This document shows positions 24,792 through 35,700 of a stretch of DNA of 64,000 nucleotides, in pieces. Numbering within the stretch: position 1 is the first letter of the stretch; the number at the start of each line of letters is the position of its first letter. Both the position numbers and the translations under genes were made by a program. The notes beneath the pieces are model-generated. The model was not told the DNA's origin. It did not search any database and saw nothing but the letters and a program-made list of their open reading frames with translations. The stretch spans positions 64,669,934-64,733,933 of the forward strand of contig NC_066313.1 of the NCBI RefSeq assembly GCF_022539315.1, read 5' to 3'. The stretch is from Serinus canaria. Its lineage: Eukaryota > Chordata > Aves > Passeriformes > Fringillidae.

Positions 24792-24950
24792 TTCCATCCC
24801 TGGAAGTGTTTGAGGCCAAGTTGGATGGGGCCCAGAGCAACCTGCTCTAGCAGGGGGCATGCCTTGCCAATGGTGGGTGAGGTTGGAGCTCCATGATTTT
24901 AAAAGTCCCGTCCAGTGCAAAGCATTCTATGATTCTGTGATTCTATGATA
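24792..24950 (+). mobile_element. CR1 LINE, 3' end, sense
   Basis: Typical avian CR1 3' text: CTTCCATCCCTGGAAGTGTT, TGAGGCCAAGTTGGATGGGG, CCCAGAGCAACCTGCTCTAG, then GGTTGGAGCTCCATGATTTT, GTCCCGTCCAGTGCAAAGCA and the terminal octamer array ATTCTATGATTCTGTGATTC. About 160 bp remain, 5' truncated. The intact octamer end shows the true 3' terminus. No reverse transcriptase segment remains. Confidence 0.92.
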
Positions 24951-26727
24951 AACTGAGAGATGCTTCTTTGTCTCTATCACACAGAAATAGTAAAGCTCCT
25001 CTGGCTCTGTGTGGGGTGAAATGACTGATGCAGTCCATCTAGGTAATGCATAATGTCTCTGGAATACACACCCTTATGGCAACTGCCTGCAGTTGTTGTG
25101 CCAGATTTAAGGATATATGTAAGACATAAACACACCAGACCAGAGTTCTTTCAAAATAGGTACTGAAGTCAGGGAAGTAGTTTCTGAATGTACTTTGCTG
25201 CAGGATGAATATAAATAGAGAGTGCTCAAAACATCCATGCAATGAAATTCTTTGGAAAGGATGAACTGCATATATAAGGTTCTATAAGACACTGAAATAT
25301 GCCTATTTCAGCCTGCATGTATATTTGCAAAACATAACAAGTGCCAGGGCTTTTTTATTTTAAGACTTGAAAACATTTTATATAACATGTTTACATTGTC
25401 ATTCCAGCAAAGCAATCATCAGAAAAGAACATCATGAGCTTTATACATAAATCATATTTCAAATGTACTTATTTGATAAACCACAGAAGTTTGACAGAGC
25501 TGCAATTGTTTGCACTTTCCTCCTGGACCAATGAGTGAGTATTTTGCTATCCCTCTCTTTATCCCTTTGCGCTAATTATTACATAGTGTTGCATTACTGA
25601 AGGGAAAGACAAGCTGATACCAAGACCTTTGCCGAGGAAGTGTAGTGCTACGGAAAAGCATTTCTTAAGGGAACCTGCTGCTTTTCTCAGAATGTGTGCT
25701 TAAAGGTGCATATCCTTTGTGGATACTGCTAGCAGTGCTCCCAGCATTTCCCTTGCCTGCCAGATCATGGCCAAAGAACTACACTTTACTTCCATGTCTG
25801 TTCAAAGCCATGTATGCCATACACTTAGGCCAGCTGTTGCAAGAGAACAATTAAGATGGCCTGTGGCAATTTGCATTTCTTTCTGGATGACTGTCATGCA
25901 ACCCAAGGCACATCAATACCACAAATTAATTCCATATATGCTGAGAGAATTCTTGAAAATTCAGGGGACAATTTCCATGGACTCTGACACGGAGGTGTTC
26001 TTACATACCAAAAGACCAATTCACAAGAGTGAGGGGAAGTAGATTAAATTCTCCTATTCCTATAATAGCTGGAGTTCAGCTGTACAAAAGCAGGGTCCAC
26101 ATGTGTAATATAATGTGGACCTTGTCTATAATGTTCTGTGAATATTTAAATGGGAATAAAAACCAATTAAAATTAAATTACACCTTGCATATGGAAAAGG
26201 TTGAAAAAATATATTCCAGAATCCTCCAAATATTATCTTGATTGAGGATATTATTTATTGCATGACAATGAGGTAGACAGAAAGGAAGGAAAACCTAAAA
26301 TGAAAATCAGCTATAGTAGCTCATTGAACTCCTAATGCCTCCTGCTTGTCCCTTGGCTGGGGAATCTTCCTTCTAAAAGCTGCTGCATCAGGCTCTACAC
26401 ATGTCCAGCTATTTTTAGGCTTGCAACAGGCTGTTTACAGGGGATTTGAAGTCTGGCAATCCAGATACTCTAGACACAGTTGGAATGCTCGCGCCTCTCC
26501 ACAGGTTACACTTGGAATTAAAAACTGCTATGTGGCTCTGTCATTCAAACCTTATAGTGTCTGGCATTGGGTATCAGAAAAATCGTGATGAAATAGAGCA
26601 CTGTGGTTTTAATTTAAACTACTTACTGCCAAAAATATTCATGGACAACTTGTTGGCCAGTGGGCAAGGAAAAAGTTTTTGGTGAGCTTCCATTTAAAGA
26701 CTATGGATTTGGTTCAGTCAGGAATCA
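24951..26727. other. Unique non-coding DNA
   Basis: No gene recognised; the largest frame is 107 codons (25719-26042 +), without any known domain. Nothing else stands out. Confidence 0.5.
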
Positions 26728-26791
26728 TGGGGGGGGGGTTGTTGGTTTTTTTGTTTGTTTGTTTGTTTTGTTTTGGTTGGGGTTGTTTTTT
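26728..26791 (+). repeat. 64-nt G/T-only tract: G10, then (TTTG)n
   Basis: From 26728 to 26791 the plus strand contains only G and T. It starts with ten consecutive G residues (26729-26738), then TTGTTGG, several TTTG units (about 26747-26770) and GGTTGGGG. Two plus-strand frames crossing it (26660-26989 and 26679-26957) translate to Phe/Leu/Cys/Val-rich membrane-like strings purely because of this composition. Likely length-variable. Confidence 0.9.
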
Positions 26792-29700
26792 CTTTTTAAT
26801 TTGGCAGCATATCTTCCTTTTAAAATGGTATTACAGACCTTCATATTCAGTATTTACCCGGCACTTCTTGAAAATTGGTATTGCATCCCTCCTCAAGCAT
26901 GGATTTCAGCAAATTTCTCGTTCTCCATTACATGTAATGTTATACCCATCCACATGACCAGTGTATATGAACTGGCAAGATCAGCATAATAAGACATTTT
27001 AAGTTCTCAGATATTCTTCACCATTATATCTCTACAAGCTTTTCAAATGAAACATCTCAGCTATTTTGAACTAAATTTAAAAATTAATTATAAATTATTT
27101 GTAACATTAAATTTATACAACTTCAATTTTTTCAAAGCATCTTATCACTGGGTTATCGTTTTTTTTTAAAAATAGCATACATTGTATGATTATATGTTTT
27201 ATTGTAAATTTTTACAAGTCATCAAAATAAATTATTTTTTTGACCTTTTTTACTTTTCAGCATTTTCATATTTTGGGAGTGGAATTTTTAAGGCATCCTG
27301 TCAGTTCCAATTTGAATTTACATGTGTCATGCAGTCCACATATGCCTTTAGCATTTGTAGGTGCAATTTGCTTCAGTAGTCATGGGAGTAAAGACGACAT
27401 TTCAGTGAAAGAATTTGGTGTTAGATATTCCTGTTGGATTTTCACCCAGAAACAAGAAGCAGATGTGATGTTATTATTACCTGTCAAATACTCTACCTTG
27501 AATTCTGTCATCGCTGTTTGATATAAATTGTAAGTTGGAAACAAATGGAAGGTTAATGTTGATTTAAGAGAGACCTGAGAAACTTGTTTGTGTGCTTGGT
27601 TCCAAAATGCTGAAATTTGAAGCCTGAAACCTTAAAGAGAGGTCAATGGGAATTTAGCATCTGAATGTCTTTGAGCATCTGGGATTTGGTGCTGTAAAAG
27701 TGGAGCTTTTTATTCCAAAGGTAGGCCTGAGGCCACCGTACTGATTTACAGATAGCCCCTTAACAGCTCTGATCTTAAAGCCAATTATGCCCTGTGAATG
27801 CCAGAATACAGCTTTAGGGTCCAACAGCACTTCCCACTGTTGGTATTTTTACTCGGTTTCTAAAACACCACCTCTGTCAGAGGTAGGGGGTAGGACAGGA
27901 GCTCATGTACTTTGCTTTGTTTTCCCTCCAACTTGAACTCTGTGTTGTGAAACACAATCAGTCTGGTCATGGTCTACACAGCTGAGCTTTCCTTAGAGGC
28001 AGGAACATTCCTCTGAAGGCAACAAGCATGTGAGATGATGTAAGGGGGTTTCTGACCCCCGTGGGTAATACTGGCAGAAAGAATGAGGCCTGAGAAGTGC
28101 ATTTACCTTTTCTAACTTTCCAGAAAGCCAAGAGGAAAAGTCTAGTGGAACAAAGTCCGTGGTGAAGGACACAAATAGTTTAAACGTGCAAGCACTTGTA
28201 CAATATTGCTATCTCTTAGATACTCTTCTGCTGAGTATGAAGGACACCTGTGTCTGCAGTGAATAAGAAAAAATAACATCTTCTGGTAAGTGAACTGCTC
28301 CATCCCCACCACGCATCTCTGACAGGGAGATAGTTGCCCTGTGTAGCCTCATGCAATAACTTCAGCTTCTGCAGCTGTCCCTCTGTCATCCTCAGCTGTG
28401 CCTCCCTCCCCAGGTACTGCTAGCACATAGCTCATGCATGAGCTAACCACCCAAGCATTTTGTCAGCTTTTTGATCAGCCTTTGCACCTTGCCCAAAGTT
28501 CTCTGTTGTCACAGCTAAATTTCTAGCTTTGCCTGAACTAATGAGCAGCTCTGGTATGTTTACCTGAGCTTTATCCCCTGAGACTTATCCTCTGTGTGTC
28601 CCTTCCTTGCTTTATTAATTCCTTTTTTAATGCACAGGGTTCCTGACTGGCGGGCAGCTCAGATAGGTGCTGACAGATGAGTTCCCTGTCCCCAACAGCA
28701 TTCTCTGTTCCCAGATGCTGGGATAATGAGTATTGTAAGAACTTGCTCTGGAAATTCATTCTGAAAAGTCCCTCTGAAAGGTCCAAACTGTTTTCTGGTT
28801 CATGCTTTCAAAGGCGGACATCAGGCTGGGGAGGACAATCTCGACAATCTGCCTTGTAGATAAAGCAAAGCAGAAGCCTGGCTTTAAGTGCCCTGAACCT
28901 GTTCAGGAGGGGTGGTGAACCTCATTAGACTAAATCAGCCTATCTGTGCACAGCCTTTATATCCTTGTGCAGCAGTCCCATCACTAGGTGCCATGCAGTC
29001 TTCACAGCTTTACCTGAAAAATCCCTGTTTCTCTTGACAGTCTCCTGTGTGCTGAGAAGGAACAATCACAGCTTTGACACAAAAGCATATTCTAATCAAA
29101 TTATCTTTTAAACAATTTCAGATGAGAGAAGGTACTGTCTCACCATGACAGACAGGGTCTTTAGGATCTTAAATGCCTACAGACTAGTGAGTGCAGGAAT
29201 GCTTGAAATACCTGTGAGATTCCCCACACACTTCTGGAAGTGCCAGTGCAAGCTCCCAAACACCTGTTTCAAATAGTTCTGGGGAAAGGTCTAGACTACT
29301 CCCATCAGGGAGAAATGAGTTAAATTGTTTCCAACAGTGAGAGAGAGAGGCTAAAGCTATCAAACACGTACCTGTAGCTGCCTTCATGCTGGCTGCCACG
29401 TTTTCATGTGACCAAATATCCAGAGAAAAAAAGGAGGAGGATGAGATCCCAAGGAGGAAAGAAGGGACTGAGGCAGTATTGGTGATGCTTTCTTCCAGGC
29501 ACAGTTAAGCCACAGTTATCCAACTGCTACAGGTACATCCTCAAAAATACTTGTGGATCATCAAGAAACTTGCTGTGATTCCTGCCTGTGGGCATGGAGT
29601 TGGAAATGCCAGGCTGCATAAAAAGGCAATGATACTTGCTCCTGGGAGAGAGCAGCAAAAGGGACCAAGTTTTTGTGTGAATCTACTGGAGGGGTCTGCA

Positions 29701-32016
29701 ACGTCCTCCTTGGGAATTAACAGCACATGAGATCCATGGCATTTTTGCTGCCTGTTTTTTGTGCTCCCCATTCTGTATCATAGCGGAGTTAATGAATCCA
29801 ACAGTGATACCATAAAAGTATCAGTTCATTGTCATGGGGTGCAAGTATCCCCTAAAGATCCTTGAAAGTGCAGTCCAGTTCACCATAACAGGAAAGTAAT
29901 AACCTTTATCCTCCAGATATCCAACCAAACTTGTTTCTATGATATGCCAAGAGCTTGTTGTCTTCTGGGAGTATTGTTTCAGCTGCCTTTTCTTAGCTGC
30001 AGCAGCAGCAGCACAGAGTGGGGGAAGAGGTGATTCTCGAAGTAAACACATGTCAAGACTTTCAGGAGTTTATAGATTTGAAAGAATACTGAAATAAGGA
30101 AGTTGTTATTACAGGTTTACATGGAGGAAATGCTACAATTAATAATGAGTCTGCTCCACCTTTGAAAAAATCAATAGGCTTGGCTCTGGGAGGTCATAGG
30201 AGCAAGTTATTTCTAGTCCTGTGAAGCCTCAGCACAAGGAATATGCTTTGGTCTCTGTGACACCTTGAGGACACAGGGCAGTGGTGATTCTCATAATTGT
30301 AGGAGAAGAGCAGTGTGGAATATGGTGGGTGAGACAACTGCAAAGGGTAAAGAGCTTCTGCAGCTCTCTAGAAAGTTGCCACCTTCTTGAAGTCATCTAG
30401 AGGAGTGGAGATTGGCCAGATGTAGAATTCAGGTCTTATGTTAACTCAGAACATGATGTCACCTAGAACTGAATGCAGTTATGCTACCTTTGTTTCTTGC
30501 AGAGTTCAGACCAGTGACGAGTAATGTACTCCTAGGTGACATCAAGTCATTTTCCCTTTGACAAATGTCATGCTGAAGTTGCTGACAAGTTGCTTTCCCA
30601 GAATCCCAGAAGTTCTTCAGGGTAACAGGTTCTTTTTTCTGCCTGAAAAACTCAGGCTCACCAACATGTGTTCCTAGTGTGCTGATAAGCACTGCCCAGG
30701 CCCCACTAAAATAGATACTTCTTGCCTTTCTGAGTTATTGTAATTCTATGGAAAGTCTGTCTGTTTTTAAATGAGTACTATTAATATCTCCTTTTGTGAG
30801 AATAAGTCATCTAATACCCTGAAGCCAGAGGCAGTTAGGTTCTTGCTTGAGAGACCACATCATCCTATTATCATTTTCATCTGGCAAGCAAATGCAAAGA
30901 GCTAGAATGAAAACAGGGATTAATTACACATTTTCAGTGTGATTCCTAATCTCATTAAAACTTTCTCAGACGGGACTGAATTGTATGGCAACATAAGTTA
31001 TTCATTTCTAATCAATGGAGGCCAGACTCTTGAATCCCATCATCTCTGGAAGGAAGCACTGCCTGGCTCAGGCTGCTTGGACTTCTTTGCTCAGGACACT
31101 GCAAGAGACAGATATGCCCATCCTACTGCCTACAGGCATCTGCTCTGTTTGTGTGAGGTTCCTTCTCCCTCCTGGTTTGGATCTGAGTTTTCCGTGTGCC
31201 TATCTCTCAATGATAGTGACTCCCTGTATTCATCCCATGGCTTTTGCATTTTGTGCTAAGACTTGTAAAATGACTGGGAAAAGTGGTTAAAATGATGGGC
31301 AGGAGTTTGGTGTACTTAAGGAAGTTCCATTAGGGGTCAGACAGCTTGTGCTCTGGCAGTTATAAGTTTTGAAAGGAAAAGTAGAATCTGCATGCTTTCA
31401 TGTAGCTTATGGTTTCATTTCCTTGCTTAGCCTTGATTTGGATACATTGCATATGAAGCAGCCCTGTGAGGTTCACAAGCAAGATTTCTGTGTATAAATT
31501 ATAACAACTTTATTATTTCCTGGATAATAACATTAAATTCTTAAAATGTCAGCCGGATGCCAAACACTTAAAATTCAAAATGTAGTGCATTTAAGAAAGA
31601 GTCTTATCTCGTGTTACAGAAATTGTGCTTTTTCTTTAAGGCAAACAGTTATCCCTGAAGTCATTTACAAGTAGATATTTTCAGTTGCCTTAATCAAGCT
31701 TTTTAATATACATGCAAATTAAAGCTGCAAAATGTTTGGATACACAAAAGCAAGAAATAAGTGCACATACTGTCTTTATTTCTAGGTACTGCATAAGCAC
31801 ACAGTGAATATTTTTAAAAATATCAGCAAAAATGCATTGAAAAATACGCTTAAAGGTAAGCTTTGTAAGCTGAGTTAGGACTGAAAAACCTCATTCAAAG
31901 ACAAGGTAAAAATGAAGACTAAAACCACCAAAGAACAGGGTACTGAACAATGGGATTAAGCATTTACAAAAAAAAAAAAAGGACATTCTGTAATTTCTTG
32001 TTTTGAATCTTTTTGT
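26792..32016. other. Long unique non-coding stretch
   Basis: No gene recognised over more than 5 kb. Frames up to 106 codons (30939-31259 +) lack recognisable domains. A possible fold-back repeat fragment is at 27630-27700, and a 13-nt A run is at 31968-31980. The text near 31680-31740 (ACATGCAAATTAAAGCTGC with TTTTTAATATAC) is reminiscent of conserved non-coding DNA. Confidence 0.45.
27630..27700 (+). mobile_element. Possible fragment of sauropsid 'TCAATGGGA' repeat
   Basis: GAGAGGTCAATGGGAATTTAG followed by CATCTGAATGTCTTTGAGCA and TCTGGGATTTGG resembles the arrangement TCAATGGGAGTTAGGCGCCT, AAATACCTTTGAGGATCTGG seen in interspersed repeats of reptile and bird genomes. Only one arm is apparent and it is decayed, so the call is tentative. 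Confidence 0.28.
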
Positions 32017-32087
32017 GGGTGGAATCCTGGCTCTGCTGCAGTCAATGGGAGTTTTGGCATTGACTTCAATAGGCCTGAGTTTCACCC
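32017..32087. mobile_element. 71-bp fold-back (MITE-like) element
   Basis: The whole segment is an imperfect palindrome. The left half starts GGGTGGAATCCTGGCTCTGC and continues TGCAGTCAATGG. The complement of the right half starts GGGTGAAACTCAGGCCTATT and continues GAAGTCAATGC. The innermost arms 32037-32046 and 32059-32068 pair with one mismatch around a 12-nt loop. The core CAGTCAATGGGAG..CATTGACTTCAAT is familiar from short palindromic interspersed repeats of sauropsids. No protein is encoded; mobility would have needed a transposase in trans. Confidence 0.6.
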
Positions 32088-32449
32088 TGTGTTTTTAGGA
32101 TAATTCTTCAAGGGATTTATAAGACATAATTTTAAATCATAACAGAAAACACCCACTAAGGAAGCTACTAAATATTTTTTTGGGAAGAAAAATGGTTTTA
32201 AGATGGGAGCAATTTGAAACACTCTTCCAGCTAATTTTCATTTGCTCTTCTTGTTTAATGCAAGCTTGAGTTTTATACATCAATGGCAAAAGCAAAAGTC
32301 ATGTGCCTGTGTATGCATGAGGATTTTTCTTTTATGAGACTTCTAGAAAAGTTCAGCAGCCAAATTTTTTAGTTTTATATTTGCTGAACTTTAATGAACT
32401 TGATACCCTTGCCTATTAGATAAGAGCCAATCTCATCACTAGTCAGCCA
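32088..32449. other. Unique non-coding DNA
   Basis: Nothing recognisable apart from AT-rich sequence between the fold-back element and the CpG-retaining block. Confidence 0.5.
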
Positions 32450-32730
32450 GATAATTAATGGTTGCAACCGCTGTAATAAAAACTGATATTAATCCAACCT
32501 GCCATGGTCTGTTGATTATTGTGAAGCAACTCGTGTATGACAAGCTGACAGCAAAATGTGGAAGAAACAGGAAAGGTATTCATGCGAATGGTGTGCGCTG
32601 GTGAGTGACGCTCTGCCTTGGTTAGCACCATCTGACACAAAGCAGGTCCCCGTGCGTTTTCAAACGCCTGCTTAAAGGTCTATGGCAGACAAATAGGAGC
32701 CTTTATGTCGACTTCCGTGTGCTTTGAAGT
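32450..32730. other. CpG-retaining block, candidate conserved regulatory element
   Basis: About eleven CpGs occur in 270 bp at only moderate GC (AACCGCTG, ACTCGTGT, ATGCGAATG, GTGCGCTGG, GTGACGCTC, CCCCGTGCGTTTTC, AAACGCC, GTCGACTTCCGTG), whereas surrounding kilobases have very few. It carries a short hairpin GCGTTT-TC-AAACGC at 32654-32667. A 61-codon minus-strand frame (32455-32640) overlaps it, without any domain I recognise. The retained CpGs suggest selection or lack of methylation; that is inference. Confidence 0.35.
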
Positions 32731-35700
32731 CACTGATGAGTATGTTTTTGAATAACACAGAGTGTGAAATCTCAGCTGAAGCAGTAAATACATTAGCATT
32801 AGAGTGACTGTCGTTCTTCCTCTTTCCCTCTACTTCCTATTTTTGTGGTTTTCTGGTGCTGTGCTTTGTTGGTGATTACACTGTAAGATCTTTGAGACAA
32901 GGAGGCTGCCTATTTATGCATACACATACATATGTGCCTCTGTGTACCTCTGTTTCTTTATGTGATATCTCGTTTGTTCTAAGTCCTTTGCACGCTCCTG
33001 AATTCTCAAAGCCCCAATACATAGTCACAGTGGCAGTTCCTCACCTATAAAAATACAGTTTTTTAATTGATCAGCACTTGGATTTTGTTTTGATGCCAGT
33101 TCCTTTAAAACATGAATCCTGTGTGCTAGCTAAGATCAAGATAATTTTCAAGGAAGTGTTTGGTTAGGGGCCGTGGAATTGTACCAGGAGATTAATGCAG
33201 TGAAGAGTTCTGATCATCCTCTTCAACTGTTCAGTAATGCCATTCTTCTGCAGCTCTTACCAGAGGGGTCTGTTCATTGAGGTCAACATTTGCAGCCTAA
33301 GAATTAAATATAGATTCTTCAGTCTATATTTATGTGTCTAAATATAAATGGTTTCATTTTCAAAGGTGCAGATTACTCCTGACTGGCGCTGACAGCATCT
33401 ATTCCCATCTTCCCTGCTAGAATTATTAGCAGGCACCTTCGTGCCCTGCTGTGCCAAGCAGGGATTCCTGACATGCAAACACATGTAAATATGATGAGTG
33501 CCATCTGACAAATGTAAAAGGACCAAGATGAGGAAGGCTGTATGGACCCACTTCAGGGGGAATGAGTAAGTAAGCACAGAAGCTGGGAAGATCAGAGCGA
33601 AGACTGATGGATTTTTTTATAGCAATGAAGAGCTGGTTAGACAACAAGTAAAAATGAGTCACTTGATCCAAACTAAATCTTGAATAATGGAGCATGCCGT
33701 TACTAAAGCACCTTTTCAAGGAAATGTGTGTCCATGTCAGAGGAGAGCTGCAAAAGGCAGTAGTTTTAGTTCTGCTGACTTCAGCCTAGGACAAACCTTA
33801 ACACTAGGACAAAGCTGACTGTGCACACTGAGTTTTATTGATGCATTTGCATGTGGACAGGTATAAAACACCTGATCTAAGTGGAACAGCTGATCCTTTC
33901 CTTGTGAGGTGTGAATTTGTGAGAACCAAGAATCATCAGACAAAGTGTGCAAAAACGCCAACAAATGCAGGTCAAACCCCTTCTGAATGAAGTGTTATCT
34001 TTTAAAAGAAGAAAAAACATTTAAGCTGCTTGAGACAGCTAAACTATATATGTTCTTATATCTAATTCCCAGCACAGTCCTGATTTGCTTGTCATGTACA
34101 CAGTAACTGACAACAAACAATTAAAATAAAATATTGGTTTGGTCATTATTAAATTTGGTCTCCAAAGAAAGTTGGCCAGTTCAGGTAAAAACAATTTTAG
34201 CTCCAAACTCTTGTACACACATGTTATTGTTCAGGTTCACAGGTACCTTTTTTTCCAGGCATTTTTGTACCATGATAAGTCTCCTCTTTCCTGCCACCAC
34301 TCCCCAGTTTAAGTTGCTTTGTAAAGGTAGATTATGATACTCTTCCCCCCCTAATTCTTTACTATTAAAAAAGCAGTGCAGGTTCATACTTCAGATGAGA
34401 AGTTGTTACCTGAAAAATGCTAGAGGTCTTGTAGTCTTTGAGGGTATTTGGAACAAACCATTACTGTTTGCAGACTAATTGTTTGGTGAGAATAAGGCAA
34501 GCTCCTTTAATGACAGCTTGTGAAATAACAATCTATGATATAGTACTTGGATGTAGCAACGACTGTGTTTCAAGCCAAGTAAAGAAACTGTCAGTATCTT
34601 GTGCGTGAGAAGCTTGTAGATACCCTGAGGTGACTTCATATAATTCTAAACCAGCAGGTAGCTTCTTGCATAGCTAATCGTGGCATCAGTGCCTGGAGCA
34701 AGTGGAGGTGGTTGACAATGTACTTTAGTTTTAGATGAATTCAGCTCCTTTTGAATATCATTTTAATTCCCTGTTCCAGTTTCTAAAGTAGGCATTTACA
34801 TGCTTTGTTTTTACAAAATACAGGAGGTAACCTTGTAAGAGGAGAAAGAGTAGCTGGTGTTAAAAAGCAAACAAATAAATCAAAACCCACTCAAAAAAGC
34901 CCCCCAAAACCCAACCCTGATTTTTATAACTCTTATTGTTGTCTTGTAGGTTTGGGAAAATAGCAAAAAAAAAAAAAAATTCTTTTTCTCTCTTTGTGAA
35001 ATATCTCAGAAATATTTCTTAAAAAGCTCCATGTAAGCCAGTTTGAGCATATAGGTTTTTCATAAACTACTTAAACTCACACCTCAAACTCTGCTAGATA
35101 CTATGCTGTCTGCTTAGTTGTGGGGTACCTTAATGCCTGCTACCTCCTAGAATTACTGCCAGTTTTATAAAACAAGAGGAATACAAGGGGTTTCAAGATG
35201 ACTGTCCTGATAAAACTCCTCTTTAGAACAGATGGTCAGTCCTTAAAACAGCCTGTAAGAGATGTCAGATGCAGAGAGCTCTTTAATGGGATTAAAGATG
35301 AGTAAGGACTTAAATGGGTAAGCACTTAAATACTTACCTTTGAAAAATCCATTAATTCATACCTTTTAACACCTTTGCAATCAAGGGCTTGAGACTTTTT
35401 TTCTCAGCCATACTCTTGTTATGCCAAATAACAGCACATTAACACTGTTTTGACACTTCATAACAAAAATCAAGAGAAAACAATGGCTTGTTTTCATCTC
35501 CGTGAGAAATATTTAAAAACTATCAAACTGGAAGTTTTATTCAGTGAATGATGGAAAAAAGCTTGACTCTATTCTCCCTCTTCTGTTGCCTGCACTTTAC
35601 CTAGTCTGAGACATAGGTAAAGTCTGGAATGGGTATGCTTGCAGCACAATTTGTGTACTTGTGTAAAAGCAGGTAGCTTGCTAAAATCTTGGGTTTCAGC

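Noticed and set aside
26660..26989. Membrane-protein-like open frames rich in Phe, Leu, Val and Cys
   Set aside because: The hydrophobic run is the translation of the G/T-only simple repeat at 26728-26791; overlapping frames show the same effect.
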